A stretch of DNA of 64,000 nucleotides from the NCBI RefSeq assembly GCF_030159255.1, contig NZ_BSCT01000013.1:101085-165084 (forward strand). The letters are read 5' to 3'. A program made the position numbers and the translations under genes. Positions 18,515 to 26,664 of the stretch are shown here, one piece after another. Origin of the DNA: Bradyrhizobium sp. SSBR45G. GTDB taxonomy: Bacteria; Pseudomonadota; Alphaproteobacteria; Rhizobiales; Xanthobacteraceae. Position 1 is the stretch's first letter, and each line of letters begins with the position of its first letter. The notes below the pieces were generated by a model. It was not told the origin of the DNA. It did no database searches and was given only the letters and a program-made list of their open reading frames with translations.

Positions 18515-19690
18515 ATGACGCACAATCCCGGATTCCAGTTCGCGGAAGCGGAGCTTCTGCTCGAGATGGCGCAACATGCCTATGCCGGCACGCCCTCGCT
18601 GACGGAAGCGGTGGGAACATGCGGCGTCCCTCCCGTCCCCGAGCCGAGCAAGAATTGGACGATCTGCGCCGACCTGACCCCGAGCAGCGCCACGCTGCTC
18701 GATAATTACTGGCAGGTCTGGCAGAACCAGGACGACACCACTCAATACGCGATCGCGGTGCGCGGCACCGTCGCAACCGACGCCAGCATTCTGGCCGACC
18801 TGCTCTTTCCGCTGATCAACGCCCGCTTCGACCTCAAGCTCGACTCGATCACGCTGCCGTTCCATCTGGCCCGAGACGAGGGCGACAGCGCCGTGAAGGC
18901 CGGCGTGCATTCGGGCTTCGCACTCAGCCTCGTGCTGATGCTGTTGACGACAGACCGCCCGCTGCTCGCGACGTTGCTGTGGCTCGCGGGGGCGGCCAAG
19001 ACCGTCTACATCACCGGACACAGCCAGGGCGCCTCGATTGCGACGCTGCTGACGTCGCTGGTCCGGCACTCGGCGCAGGATTTCAAGGGGCCGACCTACA
19101 AGACCTATACGTTCGCGCCGGCCAAGGCCGGCAATGATCACTATGCCTATGACTACGCGAGGCTGGCCGGCATGAACGGCCATGGCTGGGCGGTGACCTC
19201 GACGCAGGACTGGGTGCCGCAGACGCCGCTGACCCTGGAGTGGTTGTCGGACCTGAATACGCCAAATCCGCTGCGCGGCTTCGGCGGCGCTCCCGATCCC
19301 GAGGCGGCGGTCACGCTCGGCGGCTTGACCGTGGAGGTCGAGAGCGCCATCGACCGGGTCCGCCAGGATCACACGCAGCGCCTTCGGCGGCGGGTCGAAA
19401 GTCTCTCGCTCAGACTGAGGTCGGAGCCGATTCACTTGAAGGCGTCCGATCTCCACGCGCCCTCCGCCGCACCGGTCACGGGCTCTGACATCGCCGACCT
19501 GATCCAGCAGATCCTCGACCAGATTCAGCTGTCGCTCGACTACGCCCATGTCGGCGCCACGGTGCCGCTGTTCGCCACCCCCGGCGGCAACCCGACCGAC
19601 GGCACGAAAGGCTGCCAGACGTTCGACTACTTCTGGCAGCACCATCTCGGCAACTACCTGAAGTACCTGACGCAGCAGTATGGCGGATGA
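18515..19690 (+). CDS. Class 3 lipase-like alpha/beta hydrolase
   Basis: A 391-residue protein without a signal peptide. The lipase_3 signature VYITGHSQGASIATLL places nucleophile Ser170 after the usual strand, preceded by the YAIAVRGT oxyanion-type segment (about 82-90) and VHSGF. Asp and His candidates follow near 238 and in the last 20 residues (WQHHLG). Substrate is probably an acylglycerol or polyester. The start follows GGGAGGAACAGG; in-frame codons upstream lack a ribosome-binding site. Confidence 0.82.
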   Translation: MTHNPGFQFAEAELLLEMAQHAYAGTPSLTEAVGTCGVPPVPEPSKNWTICADLTPSSATLLDNYWQVWQNQDDTTQYAIAVRGTVATDASILADLLFPLINARFDLKLDSITLPFHLARDEGDSAVKAGVHSGFALSLVLMLLTTDRPLLATLLWLAGAAKTVYITGHSQGASIATLLTSLVRHSAQDFKGPTYKTYTFAPAKAGNDHYAYDYARLAGMNGHGWAVTSTQDWVPQTPLTLEWLSDLNTPNPLRGFGGAPDPEAAVTLGGLTVEVESAIDRVRQDHTQRLRRRVESLSLRLRSEPIHLKASDLHAPSAAPVTGSDIADLIQQILDQIQLSLDYAHVGATVPLFATPGGNPTDGTKGCQTFDYFWQHHLGNYLKYLTQQYGG

Positions 19691-19868
19691 GGCGGGACGC
19701 CGCGACGGGCGCGCCGTGTCCCGATCAGCGGCCTGTCCGCCGGGCGTCGGCGCCGGCGCGCAGGCGGCGGTCGATGTCGCGCCTTGCGGATCATGGCGGC
19801 AACTCCCGGACGCGGCGGCCGCGGCCTGGTGGTGACGCGTCGATACCGTCCGGCGTTCGGCAGAGAGC

Positions 19869-20216
19869 TCAGGTCACGCTCGACAGGAAGCCGGCCAGGA
19901 TTGTCCGGCTCTGGCTCAGCGTCTCGATCCGTTGATCGATCAGGCCGACCTGCTGAGCCAGGATGCGTCGCAGATCGTCGCAGGGCGTGAAAGCCGGCTG
20001 GTCGCTCTTCACGCAGGGGAGCAATTGCTGGATCGTCTCCAGCGTCATCCCGGCCGCGCCGAGCAATCTGATCCGGCGCACGGTTTCCTCCTCCGCCGGG
20101 CCATAGTCGCGATAGCCGGAACCGGTCCGTCGCGGCGCCAGCAATCCCTGGCCTTCGTAGTAACGCAGCATCCGGACGCTGACCCCCGTCCGTCGGGAGA
20201 GCTCGCCAATCTTCAC
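19869..20216 (-). CDS. MerR-family transcriptional regulator
   Basis: A 115-residue protein from a GTG start (VKIGELSRRTGVSVRMLRYY), chosen because it fits the family N-terminus and has AAGAGG upstream. Winged helix-turn-helix at 1-70, dimer helix at 80-110. Cys69 in LLPCVK and Cys81 in TPCDDL are possible sensing residues. It is divergent from the oxidoreductase at 20300, and the region between carries a MerR-type operator, so it most likely controls that gene. Confidence 0.85.
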   Translation of the reverse strand: MKIGELSRRTGVSVRMLRYYEGQGLLAPRRTGSGYRDYGPAEEETVRRIRLLGAAGMTLETIQQLLPCVKSDQPAFTPCDDLRRILAQQVGLIDQRIETLSQSRTILAGFLSSVT

Positions 20217-20227
20217 CTGAAAACCTC

Positions 20228-20258
20228 TTGACCCTGACAGCACTGTCAGACCTTACAG
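20228..20258 (+). promoter_or_regulatory. MerR-type promoter/operator of the oxidoreductase gene
   Basis: A -35 element TTGACC at 20228-20233 is followed after 19 bp by a weak -10 TTACAG. The spacer holds the perfect dyad CTGACAG-CA-CTGTCAG at 20234-20249. An over-long spacer containing a dyad is the hallmark of MerR-activated promoters. Confidence 0.75.
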
Positions 20259-20299
20259 AGTCTGCTCATCCAGGTGAATGCCCTTGGAAAGGAGCAACC

Positions 20300-21310
20300 A
20301 TGAAAGCCTATCATGTGAATGGCCATGCCGGTGCCGGTCGTCTCGTGCAGGTCGACGTCCGCAAGCCCGAACCCGGCCATGGCGAGGTCCGCATCCGCGT
20401 CGAGGCGGCGAGCCTCAACTACCGTGACCTCATCATCCTCGACCGCGCCGGCCAAGGCGGGCTGGATGGCCGCATTCCGCTCTCCGACGGCGCCGGCGTC
20501 GTCGATGCCGTGGGCCCCGATGTCGTCCAATGGCAGGTCGGCGACCGGGTCGCCGCGTCGTTCTTTCGCGATTGGGTCTCGGGTCCGTACAAGGCCGCAT
20601 ACGTCGCGTCAGCGCTGGGCGGCAGCACGATGGATGGCATGCTGGCGGAGCATGTCGTGCTGCCGGCCACAGCTGTCGTCGCCGTGCCCGAGCACCTCAC
20701 CTCGATCGAGGCCGCGACCCTGCCCTGCGCCGCCGTCACGGCCTGGCATGGCCTTGTGACGCGCGGCGGGATGGGCCGAGGCGACACGCTGCTGGTGCAG
20801 GGCACCGGCGGCGTCGCGCTGTTCGGCCTCCAGTTCGCCACCGCGCTGGGCGCGCGTGCGATCGTGATCTCGTCCTCGGACGAGAAACTCGCCCGCACCA
20901 AGGCGCTCGGCGCTGCGATCCTGATCAACTACCACACCACGCCTGACTGGGACCTGGCGCTGATGACGGCGACCAGCGGCCAAGGCGCCAGTCACGTCCT
21001 CGAACTCGGCGGCCCCGACACCTATGACCGATCGATCCGCTCGCTCGCCTCGGGCGGCAAGATCGTTCAGGTCGGCGTCCTCACCGGATTCGGCCCAAAA
21101 CCCGACCTCGCGCGCCTGCAGTGGGAAAATGCCGACATCATCGGCGTCACCGTCGGTTCGGTCGCGCATTTCACAGCGATGAATCGGTTCCTCAGCGACC
21201 ACACGATCCACCCGATCGTCGATCGGGTGTTTGGCTTCGACGAGGCACCGCAAGCGTTTGCGCATCTCCGGTCCGGCGCACATTTCGGCAAGATCGTTGT
21301 GAAGCTGTAG
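20300..21310 (+). CDS. Zinc-independent alcohol dehydrogenase/quinone oxidoreductase (MDR family)
   Basis: A 336-residue protein. The MDR pattern is visible: GHGEVRIRVEAASLNYRDL, the ENI-type PLSDGAGVVDAVG, PCAAVTAWHGL and the dinucleotide loop GTGGVALFGLQFA near 177. LNYRDL replaces the catalytic zinc Cys found in true alcohol dehydrogenases, so it belongs with NADPH quinone/enone reductases. AAGGAG is spaced well before the ATG. The divergent MerR gene and its operator suggest induction by an electrophile or oxidant. Confidence 0.88.
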   Translation: MKAYHVNGHAGAGRLVQVDVRKPEPGHGEVRIRVEAASLNYRDLIILDRAGQGGLDGRIPLSDGAGVVDAVGPDVVQWQVGDRVAASFFRDWVSGPYKAAYVASALGGSTMDGMLAEHVVLPATAVVAVPEHLTSIEAATLPCAAVTAWHGLVTRGGMGRGDTLLVQGTGGVALFGLQFATALGARAIVISSSDEKLARTKALGAAILINYHTTPDWDLALMTATSGQGASHVLELGGPDTYDRSIRSLASGGKIVQVGVLTGFGPKPDLARLQWENADIIGVTVGSVAHFTAMNRFLSDHTIHPIVDRVFGFDEAPQAFAHLRSGAHFGKIVVKL

Positions 21311-21916
21311 GCATGGAGGCAATGGATGGCCGGCATCATCATGGGGCGGATCGGCTCCTGGCGGCCAACGCTGCCGATGCCGCCATCTCAGGACTGCCGG
21401 CGCCGCGCATTCTGTGCAGTCCGGCAGCATCACCGTAACCTCGCGCTATGCTCGAGCTTCTGACCAGCACGCTGCTCGATGCGCCAATCGACCACACCTA
21501 TGGCGAGTTGCTTCTGGAGAACCGCTTCGGCTCGGCTAGCTTCACCGTGCCGTTCGGCCTAAAAGAACATGAACCTTGCCCCCCGCGCCGCCACAGCATT
21601 GCGCACGCCGATGGCTCGGCGTCGGGCGCGACGATCGACGATCGCAATGGAGGGCGAAGACGTGGATTGCCGGCGTGTCAATTCGCGGAACGCGATGGGA
21701 TAGGGACAGCCAGATTGAAACACGTACCTCTCTGGCAGACTAGGAAGTGATTTCCGCCAACAACAAAGCACGGGAGAACTGCCTGAAGACTGATTTGGAG
21801 GGACGTTCCAGCAATCCATATTATAATACCTCAGCCGGACGATCGCCCGGCTTCGGTGGCACGAGCCTTGCTGAGTGTCGGTGGATAGTTGAAGCGCAAC
21901 TTCGCGGGAGCCCATC
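21311..21916. other. Left edge of AT-richer island, no supported gene
   Basis: About 600 bp where composition changes from GC-rich to more AT-rich near 21.7 kb. A frame at 21448-21750 (begins MLELLTSTLLDAPIDHTYGE) looks protein-like only in its first 35 residues and then turns into low-quality sequence, so it may be a decayed gene. No attachment site or integrase was found. Confidence 0.4.
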
Positions 21917-22501
21917 ATGCTTAGACGGCTCTATTCGGCCATTGGGATTGTGAGCACGGCGGCAATATGCGGCGTTTGGATTGTTAGCGCGGCTCCCGAC
22001 TACTGGCTGAAAGTAGCAGCTCGGACCAATGCGGCGCTTGCCGTAGAACCTTTGATTTATTTGGGGGCTCAACCGAACAGCCCGGCGATAGATGGTCAAG
22101 CTCTATGGATCGCCGCGCTTAAGGGTAATAGTGCGACCGTAAGAGCTCTTCTAGATGCGGGAGCAGACGTTCACGCCGCGGACGATTTCGCCCTAGCGGA
22201 AGCGGCCAAGTACGGCCGTACCGAAGTTGTACAGATACTACTCGAAAGGGGAGCAAATATCCATGCCGAGGACGATTTGGCCTTGCGCGTCGCGTCCAGC
22301 GCTGGACAGATCGAAACTGTTAGGCTCCTCCTACAGGCTGGAGCGAGCCCTCATGCCGCCGCCGACGACGCGCTGAGGTGGGCGCGAATCGGTGGGCACT
22401 GGGGAATAATACAGTTACTGGAAGACACGTCCCGGAAACGGGCTAGAGACGGCCAGCTTCGCCAGCCAGCAGATCGCAAAGAAAATCAAAAAAACTTGTG
22501 A
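21917..22501 (+). CDS. Exported or membrane-anchored ankyrin-repeat protein
   Basis: A 194-residue protein. Residues 8-27 are hydrophobic (signal anchor or signal peptide), then three to four ankyrin repeats of about 31 residues (ALWIAALKGNSATVRALLDAG, ALAEAAKYGRTEVVQILLERG, ALRVASSAGQIETVRLLLQAG). Ankyrin repeats bind other proteins; the partner is unknown. The C-terminus is a charged tail. Composition is more AT-rich than the flanks, and the neighbour 51 bp downstream on the same strand is also exported, suggesting a two-gene unit. Confidence 0.75.
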   Translation: MLRRLYSAIGIVSTAAICGVWIVSAAPDYWLKVAARTNAALAVEPLIYLGAQPNSPAIDGQALWIAALKGNSATVRALLDAGADVHAADDFALAEAAKYGRTEVVQILLERGANIHAEDDLALRVASSAGQIETVRLLLQAGASPHAAADDALRWARIGGHWGIIQLLEDTSRKRARDGQLRQPADRKENQKNL

Positions 22502-22552
22502 TAGATAGACCGAAATGCAATCATAAGATGAGACGCATTTAGGAGGGGGAGG

Positions 22553-23566
22553 ATGCTCGACAATACCTCTCGGAGCTTGTTTGCTCTCGGATTTCTTGCA
22601 TTAGTCTCATTTCCAACGAATGCCGGAGCCAGCTACTATATCGAGCTATACAACTACTTTTCCCTCATCCCAGCACTGCCAATCGTGACTCCACAAAATG
22701 AGCAGCCGGGCGACATCTACGACGCCCCTGGCACGATATACGCCCGCAAAACTGATTGTTTTCCAGAGGCTAAAGTCGATTCTTCTGAGACATACTTTCC
22801 AAGAGCCCTCACTTTGGACATCAGAAATCTATCTGGAGAAGCTGCAGCGGCTCGCGAGATGATCGGGCAGGTTACCGCCGAAGCTGGAACGTCACTCGAA
22901 AATTCCGTGAAAGTGTCGTTCGGAGAGAGCGGCAAAGTTAAGTGGGACCAGATCACTGTCCGCAACCTAGGCACCCTTCTGTCTGAGCAGAACACCAGGA
23001 ATGCCTGCCGTCAACGCCTACTCTCTTTGCTACGATCCACATCCGACGATCCGAATAGCGTTCCATGGATCATTCAATCAGTTTGGTATGCAACAGTGAA
23101 CACCGCTTATCGAACAACGACTAAAGTGAGCGCAGCTGCGAGCGGGAGCATTAAATTACGGCTGTATTCCATTGATACTAGCGGAGCAACTCAGACTGAG
23201 CAGCAATCGGAGAGATTAACGATCGCAAATACAGGAAGAACCCCCTTCCCCATTGCTTGGCGACCGGCATTTATTTCACAATCGCACTATGAATACATCA
23301 ACCAATTATTATATGCGGACTGGCTTCGATCGTTGATGAAGCAGATTTATCTCGGCAAATCCGATCAGGAGATCTTAGAGATCCTTCGAAAGGACTTTCA
23401 GTTCGACCCCCGAAAAATCCCTACCCCCAAAGAGATTGCGCGTGACATGACGCGAGGCAAGCCAATCAGCTTCGAACCCGACAACAAGGAGCACCTCCTC
23501 TACATGCAAGCGACCGATTTGCTCTTTGGAGTCTCTGAAGCTATCGCGGTCAACAACAGCAAGTGA
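22553..23566 (+). CDS. Secreted protein of unknown function
   Basis: A 337-residue protein with a signal peptide (residues 9-26, NAGA cleavage) and GGAGGGGGAGG before the ATG. The mature part alternates beta-rich and helical sections; two Cys (in TDCFPEA and NACRQRL) could pair. I do not recognise the family. Codon use is markedly AT-richer (many ATT, TTA, AGA codons) than in the chromosomal genes around it, a sign of recent transfer. Probably co-transcribed with the ankyrin gene upstream. Confidence 0.65.
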   Translation: MLDNTSRSLFALGFLALVSFPTNAGASYYIELYNYFSLIPALPIVTPQNEQPGDIYDAPGTIYARKTDCFPEAKVDSSETYFPRALTLDIRNLSGEAAAAREMIGQVTAEAGTSLENSVKVSFGESGKVKWDQITVRNLGTLLSEQNTRNACRQRLLSLLRSTSDDPNSVPWIIQSVWYATVNTAYRTTTKVSAAASGSIKLRLYSIDTSGATQTEQQSERLTIANTGRTPFPIAWRPAFISQSHYEYINQLLYADWLRSLMKQIYLGKSDQEILEILRKDFQFDPRKIPTPKEIARDMTRGKPISFEPDNKEHLLYMQATDLLFGVSEAIAVNNSK

Positions 23567-23742
23567 AGGGAACCGGGAAATCAGAATATCTTGAGATATT
23601 TGCCGACCGTAGCTGCATGATCCTTTGGATTGTGTAATTTCGTCCTAACGAACGCCCTTGGTAGCAGTGCGGCATTCCAGGGACGCCCCAAGAGATTCGC
23701 TAGAAGCGCGAGTATTTTGATTTACCGAAACTTTTCTTTCCA

Positions 23743-23848
23743 TTTTTTCCGAATCCGTTCTTATATTGTCCCGTCCTGCTTCCGCCCGAGGGGCGTGTCG
23801 CGACCGTCGCGAGAGGTGGGATGTGATGGGCGCAAGGAATCGCAGCGC
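23743..23848 (+). repeat. Long dispersed repeat, truncated copy 3
   Basis: Matches the first 105 bp of the copies at 5809 and 27791, then stops exactly where the MITE-like element B begins (after CGCAGCG). The rest of the long repeat is missing. Confidence 0.7.
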
Positions 23849-23951
23849 GTAGGGCGGATTAGCGAAGGCGTAATCCGCCGTCATAACCATGACATTACGC
23901 ATGCTGCCGACTTACCGGAGTGGCGGATTACGCTCCGCTAATCCGCCCTAC
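23849..23951. repeat. MITE-like inverted-repeat element, copy B
   Basis: A 103-bp element running from GTAGGGCGGATTAGCG to the inverted CGCTAATCCGCCCTAC. Its core is nearly the same as that of copy C at 24746. It abuts, and appears to cut, a copy of the long repeat. The remaining stretch to 24071 has no gene. Confidence 0.8.
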
Positions 23952-24071
23952 GGGCCACCGACTCTTCGGGTCGGTCCATTGCTCCAAATAGAAAACCGGA
24001 ATGTAGTAGTGCTTCGGCTCTTTTGACATACTTGCTGTATATCAGACCGCTTTGCGTGGCTTCATCAGAAA

Positions 24072-24287
24072 CTAATGCGAGGAACGAACGAAGTTTGCGA
24101 CCGCAACTATTGCAGCAATGACGCCGCCCGGGATGCCAATCCACATAGCCAGTGTTTTCCAGTGTTCGCGTCGACGCTCTATCTCGGCCCGAACTTCCGT
24201 GGCATTCATGTCGTATTTGCCCCACTTCCGTTCCTCTTTGAGCAATTCCCAATACGACCAAGTGCTAAGATTGCCTTGATTCTTCAT
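24072..24287 (-). CDS. Small membrane protein of unknown function
   Basis: A 71-residue protein, start at 24287 (MKNQGNLSTW) with GGGAGAGGG just upstream. The first 45 residues are polar and helical (ERKWGKYDMNATEVRAEIERRREH); residues 49-66 are one membrane segment (LAMWIGIPGGVIAAIVAVA). No family recognised. It lies in the AT-richer island among repeats. Confidence 0.55.
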   Translation of the reverse strand: MKNQGNLSTWSYWELLKEERKWGKYDMNATEVRAEIERRREHWKTLAMWIGIPGGVIAAIVAVANFVRSSH

Positions 24288-24391
24288 TGCGCCCTCTCCC
24301 ACGCTCCGAAATCAGGCCCGACCCGCCATCCCAACCATAGCGGCCTAGTTAAAAAAAGCCTACAGTAGAAGTCTGAGATTCGGAGGCGAGC

Positions 24392-24583
24392 ATGAACGGC
24401 ATGGAAAGCGCCCGGCGCGACGGCAGCTATGTAGCAGTTTCGCTCGGCGGAGAAGCTCTGGCCTTTGCCTATTTTGAAGACGGGAATTGGATAGCACCGC
24501 GAATGGTTGGCAGGCCTGAACTTGGTTTTAGCCCTGTCAGCCCAATAGGTTGGGTCGACATTCCGACACCAGAGCGCCACTAA
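24392..24583 (+). CDS. Small protein of unknown function
   Basis: A 63-residue protein preceded by CGGAGGCGAGC. It has the look of a small beta domain (YVAVSLGGEALAFAYFEDGNW) ending in a Pro/Trp-rich stretch. I do not recognise a family, and the short length leaves real doubt. Confidence 0.4.
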   Translation: MNGMESARRDGSYVAVSLGGEALAFAYFEDGNWIAPRMVGRPELGFSPVSPIGWVDIPTPERH

Positions 24584-24745
24584 CTAACTCCCCAGAGCTG
24601 ACTTCTGAACCGATAGCGGTTCTGGCCTCAACATTGTTTTGAAAAGCAGCGCCTCGCTGCCGCTGCCAGTACACGGCGATAGAGCGCCTTCATCATGACG
24701 ATCTCGACGTTTCGTATTACTACCGCGCTCCGCCATCATTAGCGC

Positions 24746-24849
24746 GTAGGGCAGATTGGCCAAAGGCGTAGTCCGCCGTCAGATTCATGACATTACGCGT
24801 GCTGCTGACTTACCGGAGCGGCGGATTACGCTCCGCCAATCCGCCCTAC
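24746..24849. repeat. MITE-like inverted-repeat element, copy C
   Basis: A 104-bp element with the same ends as copies A and B, slightly diverged (GTAGGGCAGATTGGCC at the left). It shares the central block CATGACATTACGC with copy B, 0.9 kb away. The rest of 24584-25024 has no gene. Confidence 0.8.
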
Positions 24850-25024
24850 GAGCTGCATCGCGCATCCCCACGGGCTACTCCGGCCCTTGCACCGTTAGTC
24901 TGACAAGGTGTTAGGATGGCGCTTCCCTGGAGGTCGCCATGCTGAGACCGGCGCCAGAGCGAAGAGAAATCGAAACAGCAATTCGAAGGATTATGCCACC
25001 CAAAACACATTTGGGACGCGCCCC

Positions 25025-25261
25025 ATGAAACATCTGCTTCAATCACTTCAATTGTTGGCCGTGCAGCCAGACCAGGGAAACAATCTCCATATTTCTGAAC
25101 GTAACATCAGAGATTTCATGGCGAGGATTCCTATAAAGGACCGCGCGCGAACATTGGCTAGCATTAGATCCGGAATTGCTGATCTAATGCAAAATGATCC
25201 TCGGACCAAACTCCTGTTAGAGGGGGTCGACGATTATCTAAATCGTTTAGAATCAGACTAG
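25025..25261 (+). CDS. Small helical protein of unknown function
   Basis: A 78-residue soluble, mostly helical, charged protein (MKHLLQSLQLLAVQPDQG to DDYLNRLESD). The frame is open 117 bp further upstream, but that part is Arg/Asn-rich and unlikely. The ribosome-binding site is weak. It is AT-rich like the rest of the island. No family recognised. Confidence 0.4.
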   Translation: MKHLLQSLQLLAVQPDQGNNLHISERNIRDFMARIPIKDRARTLASIRSGIADLMQNDPRTKLLLEGVDDYLNRLESD

Positions 25262-25414
25262 GCTCCCTTCCCAGCAAACAAGCTTTATAAGAGCGGCAAG
25301 GGGATGATGCGTCGATCACTTGGCCAAGTTAGGACCGCTTGCGGTTATGCCAGTGCGGCGCTGTCAAGCGAGCTGGAATAAGGCGCTAAGATTCTGCGAC
25401 CAAGGGCGCGCGCA

Positions 25415-25618
25415 ATGATGCGATTCATTTTCATCATAACGGCTTCCGTCGTAGCCGCGGGGCAAGTCTCCGCTCAATCAGGCGGGCTTATCAAACAAGT
25501 GCAAGACCGATGGGAGAAGTGCCTCAAGGAATCCTACAGCACCAACAGGAAACGCACGCCCGATCGAAACGCGGCGGCTGAAATGGCTTTTCAGGCGTGT
25601 GGCACCGAGGAAGAGTAG
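25415..25618 (+). CDS. Small secreted protein of unknown function
   Basis: A 67-residue protein with a clean signal peptide (MMRFIFIITASVVAAGQVSA, cleavage before QSGG), leaving a mature peptide of about 46 residues with two Cys (in EKCLKES and QACGTEE). The ribosome-binding site is weak. A disulfide-bonded periplasmic peptide is likely; the role is unknown. Confidence 0.5.
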   Translation: MMRFIFIITASVVAAGQVSAQSGGLIKQVQDRWEKCLKESYSTNRKRTPDRNAAAEMAFQACGTEEE

Positions 25619-26664
25619 CTCTGGGCACAATCGCAGCAAGTCGGCGTGCCTCGCAGTTCTTTTGCTCACCTCAGGTCGGCAATGAAGCAGGTCTTGTTGG
25701 AAGGGAAGTAACCATCACGCCGCCCGGCTGTCCGACCAAGACCTAGATGGCACACCAAAGTACCGGACAGTATCGAGCGCGGCGACCCAGACTGGGGCCG
25801 CATTGGGTCATTCTTGATCGGACCACCCGGCATGTCCGGAATTCGCCCTTAAGGGGCATTCCAGGGCTTTGATAAGAGGTGCGTTATTGGCGCTTCGGAA
25901 CATACTGCGCCGCCGCGCGAGCGTATCGCTAACGGGCCAAATCGGACGTAGCCTTCGTCACGCCAACCGGTTTATGAATACACTGCTTAGTTTCAGTATT
26001 TTCGAATTCTGTCGTCGGCGCATCAGTCGACCCCTGGCTGGTTGCCATCAACGAAGTCAACCCGGCGGCTTCAAGTGCACGGTGTATGGCAGCCAGATGT
26101 TGATGGATGGGACCCAGCGGCCCGTTTCAAAATAGTGGATGGGCTATACGGTGACGCTGCACTTAATTGAACTTCGTTTAGTTCCTGAATAGAGTGCAGC
26201 GTCACCGCAATGAGCTGAGTTTGCTCGATGTGTCGATGATTTAAGACGTAGTTGCTACGATCTGGATCATTGGCATCCCGGGTCTTGACTTCGCCAACCA
26301 GTACCTCATTTGGAGAATGAACCAGAACCTGACGCCAGGTCTGGCTCAATTCGAAGGCTATACCGATTGGCGGCACGAAGGACGGCGGCTCTCGCTTCAT
26401 CGAGATCCCGCGGCGTACAGCGAGCGCGGGAAGAGATATCGATATTGCTCCATCGTGGTCGAGTGTCTGGTCCTGCCTTGGTTGTTTGGCGGGCTGCTGA
26501 TTCTGATGAGCGCTCGTTAGTGGCCCACTCGTCAGCAGGCGACGGTTCGGAGTCGAGCCGCTGTTTGGCGCTGAGCTGCCTTATCGACGCGAGATGCGCC
26601 GGCACCTGGCGCGGAGCGCCGTGGGTCGGCTCAGAAGGCGCCGCCGAAAGCGCATGCGAAACGA
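25619..26664. other. Right part of the island, no well-supported gene
   Basis: About 1 kb. A minus-strand frame between 26400 and 26071 has a protein-like middle (VLVGEVKTRDANDPDRSNY) but runs through a hairpin and lacks a ribosome-binding site; it may be a gene remnant. A plus-strand frame at 26317-26520 ends in one hydrophobic segment, with equally weak support. Confidence 0.35.
26149..26207. repeat. Perfect 15-bp inverted repeat
   Basis: CGGTGACGCTGCACT at 26149-26163 is repeated inverted at 26193-26207 around a 29-base AT-rich loop. No T-run follows, so it is not an obvious terminator. It may be a mobile-element end or a structured RNA. Confidence 0.55.

Noticed and set aside
25840..25865. 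GAATTCGCCCTT, a word seen in TA-cloning vectors
   Set aside because: Only 12 bases match and the flanks do not look like vector, so chance is the better explanation.
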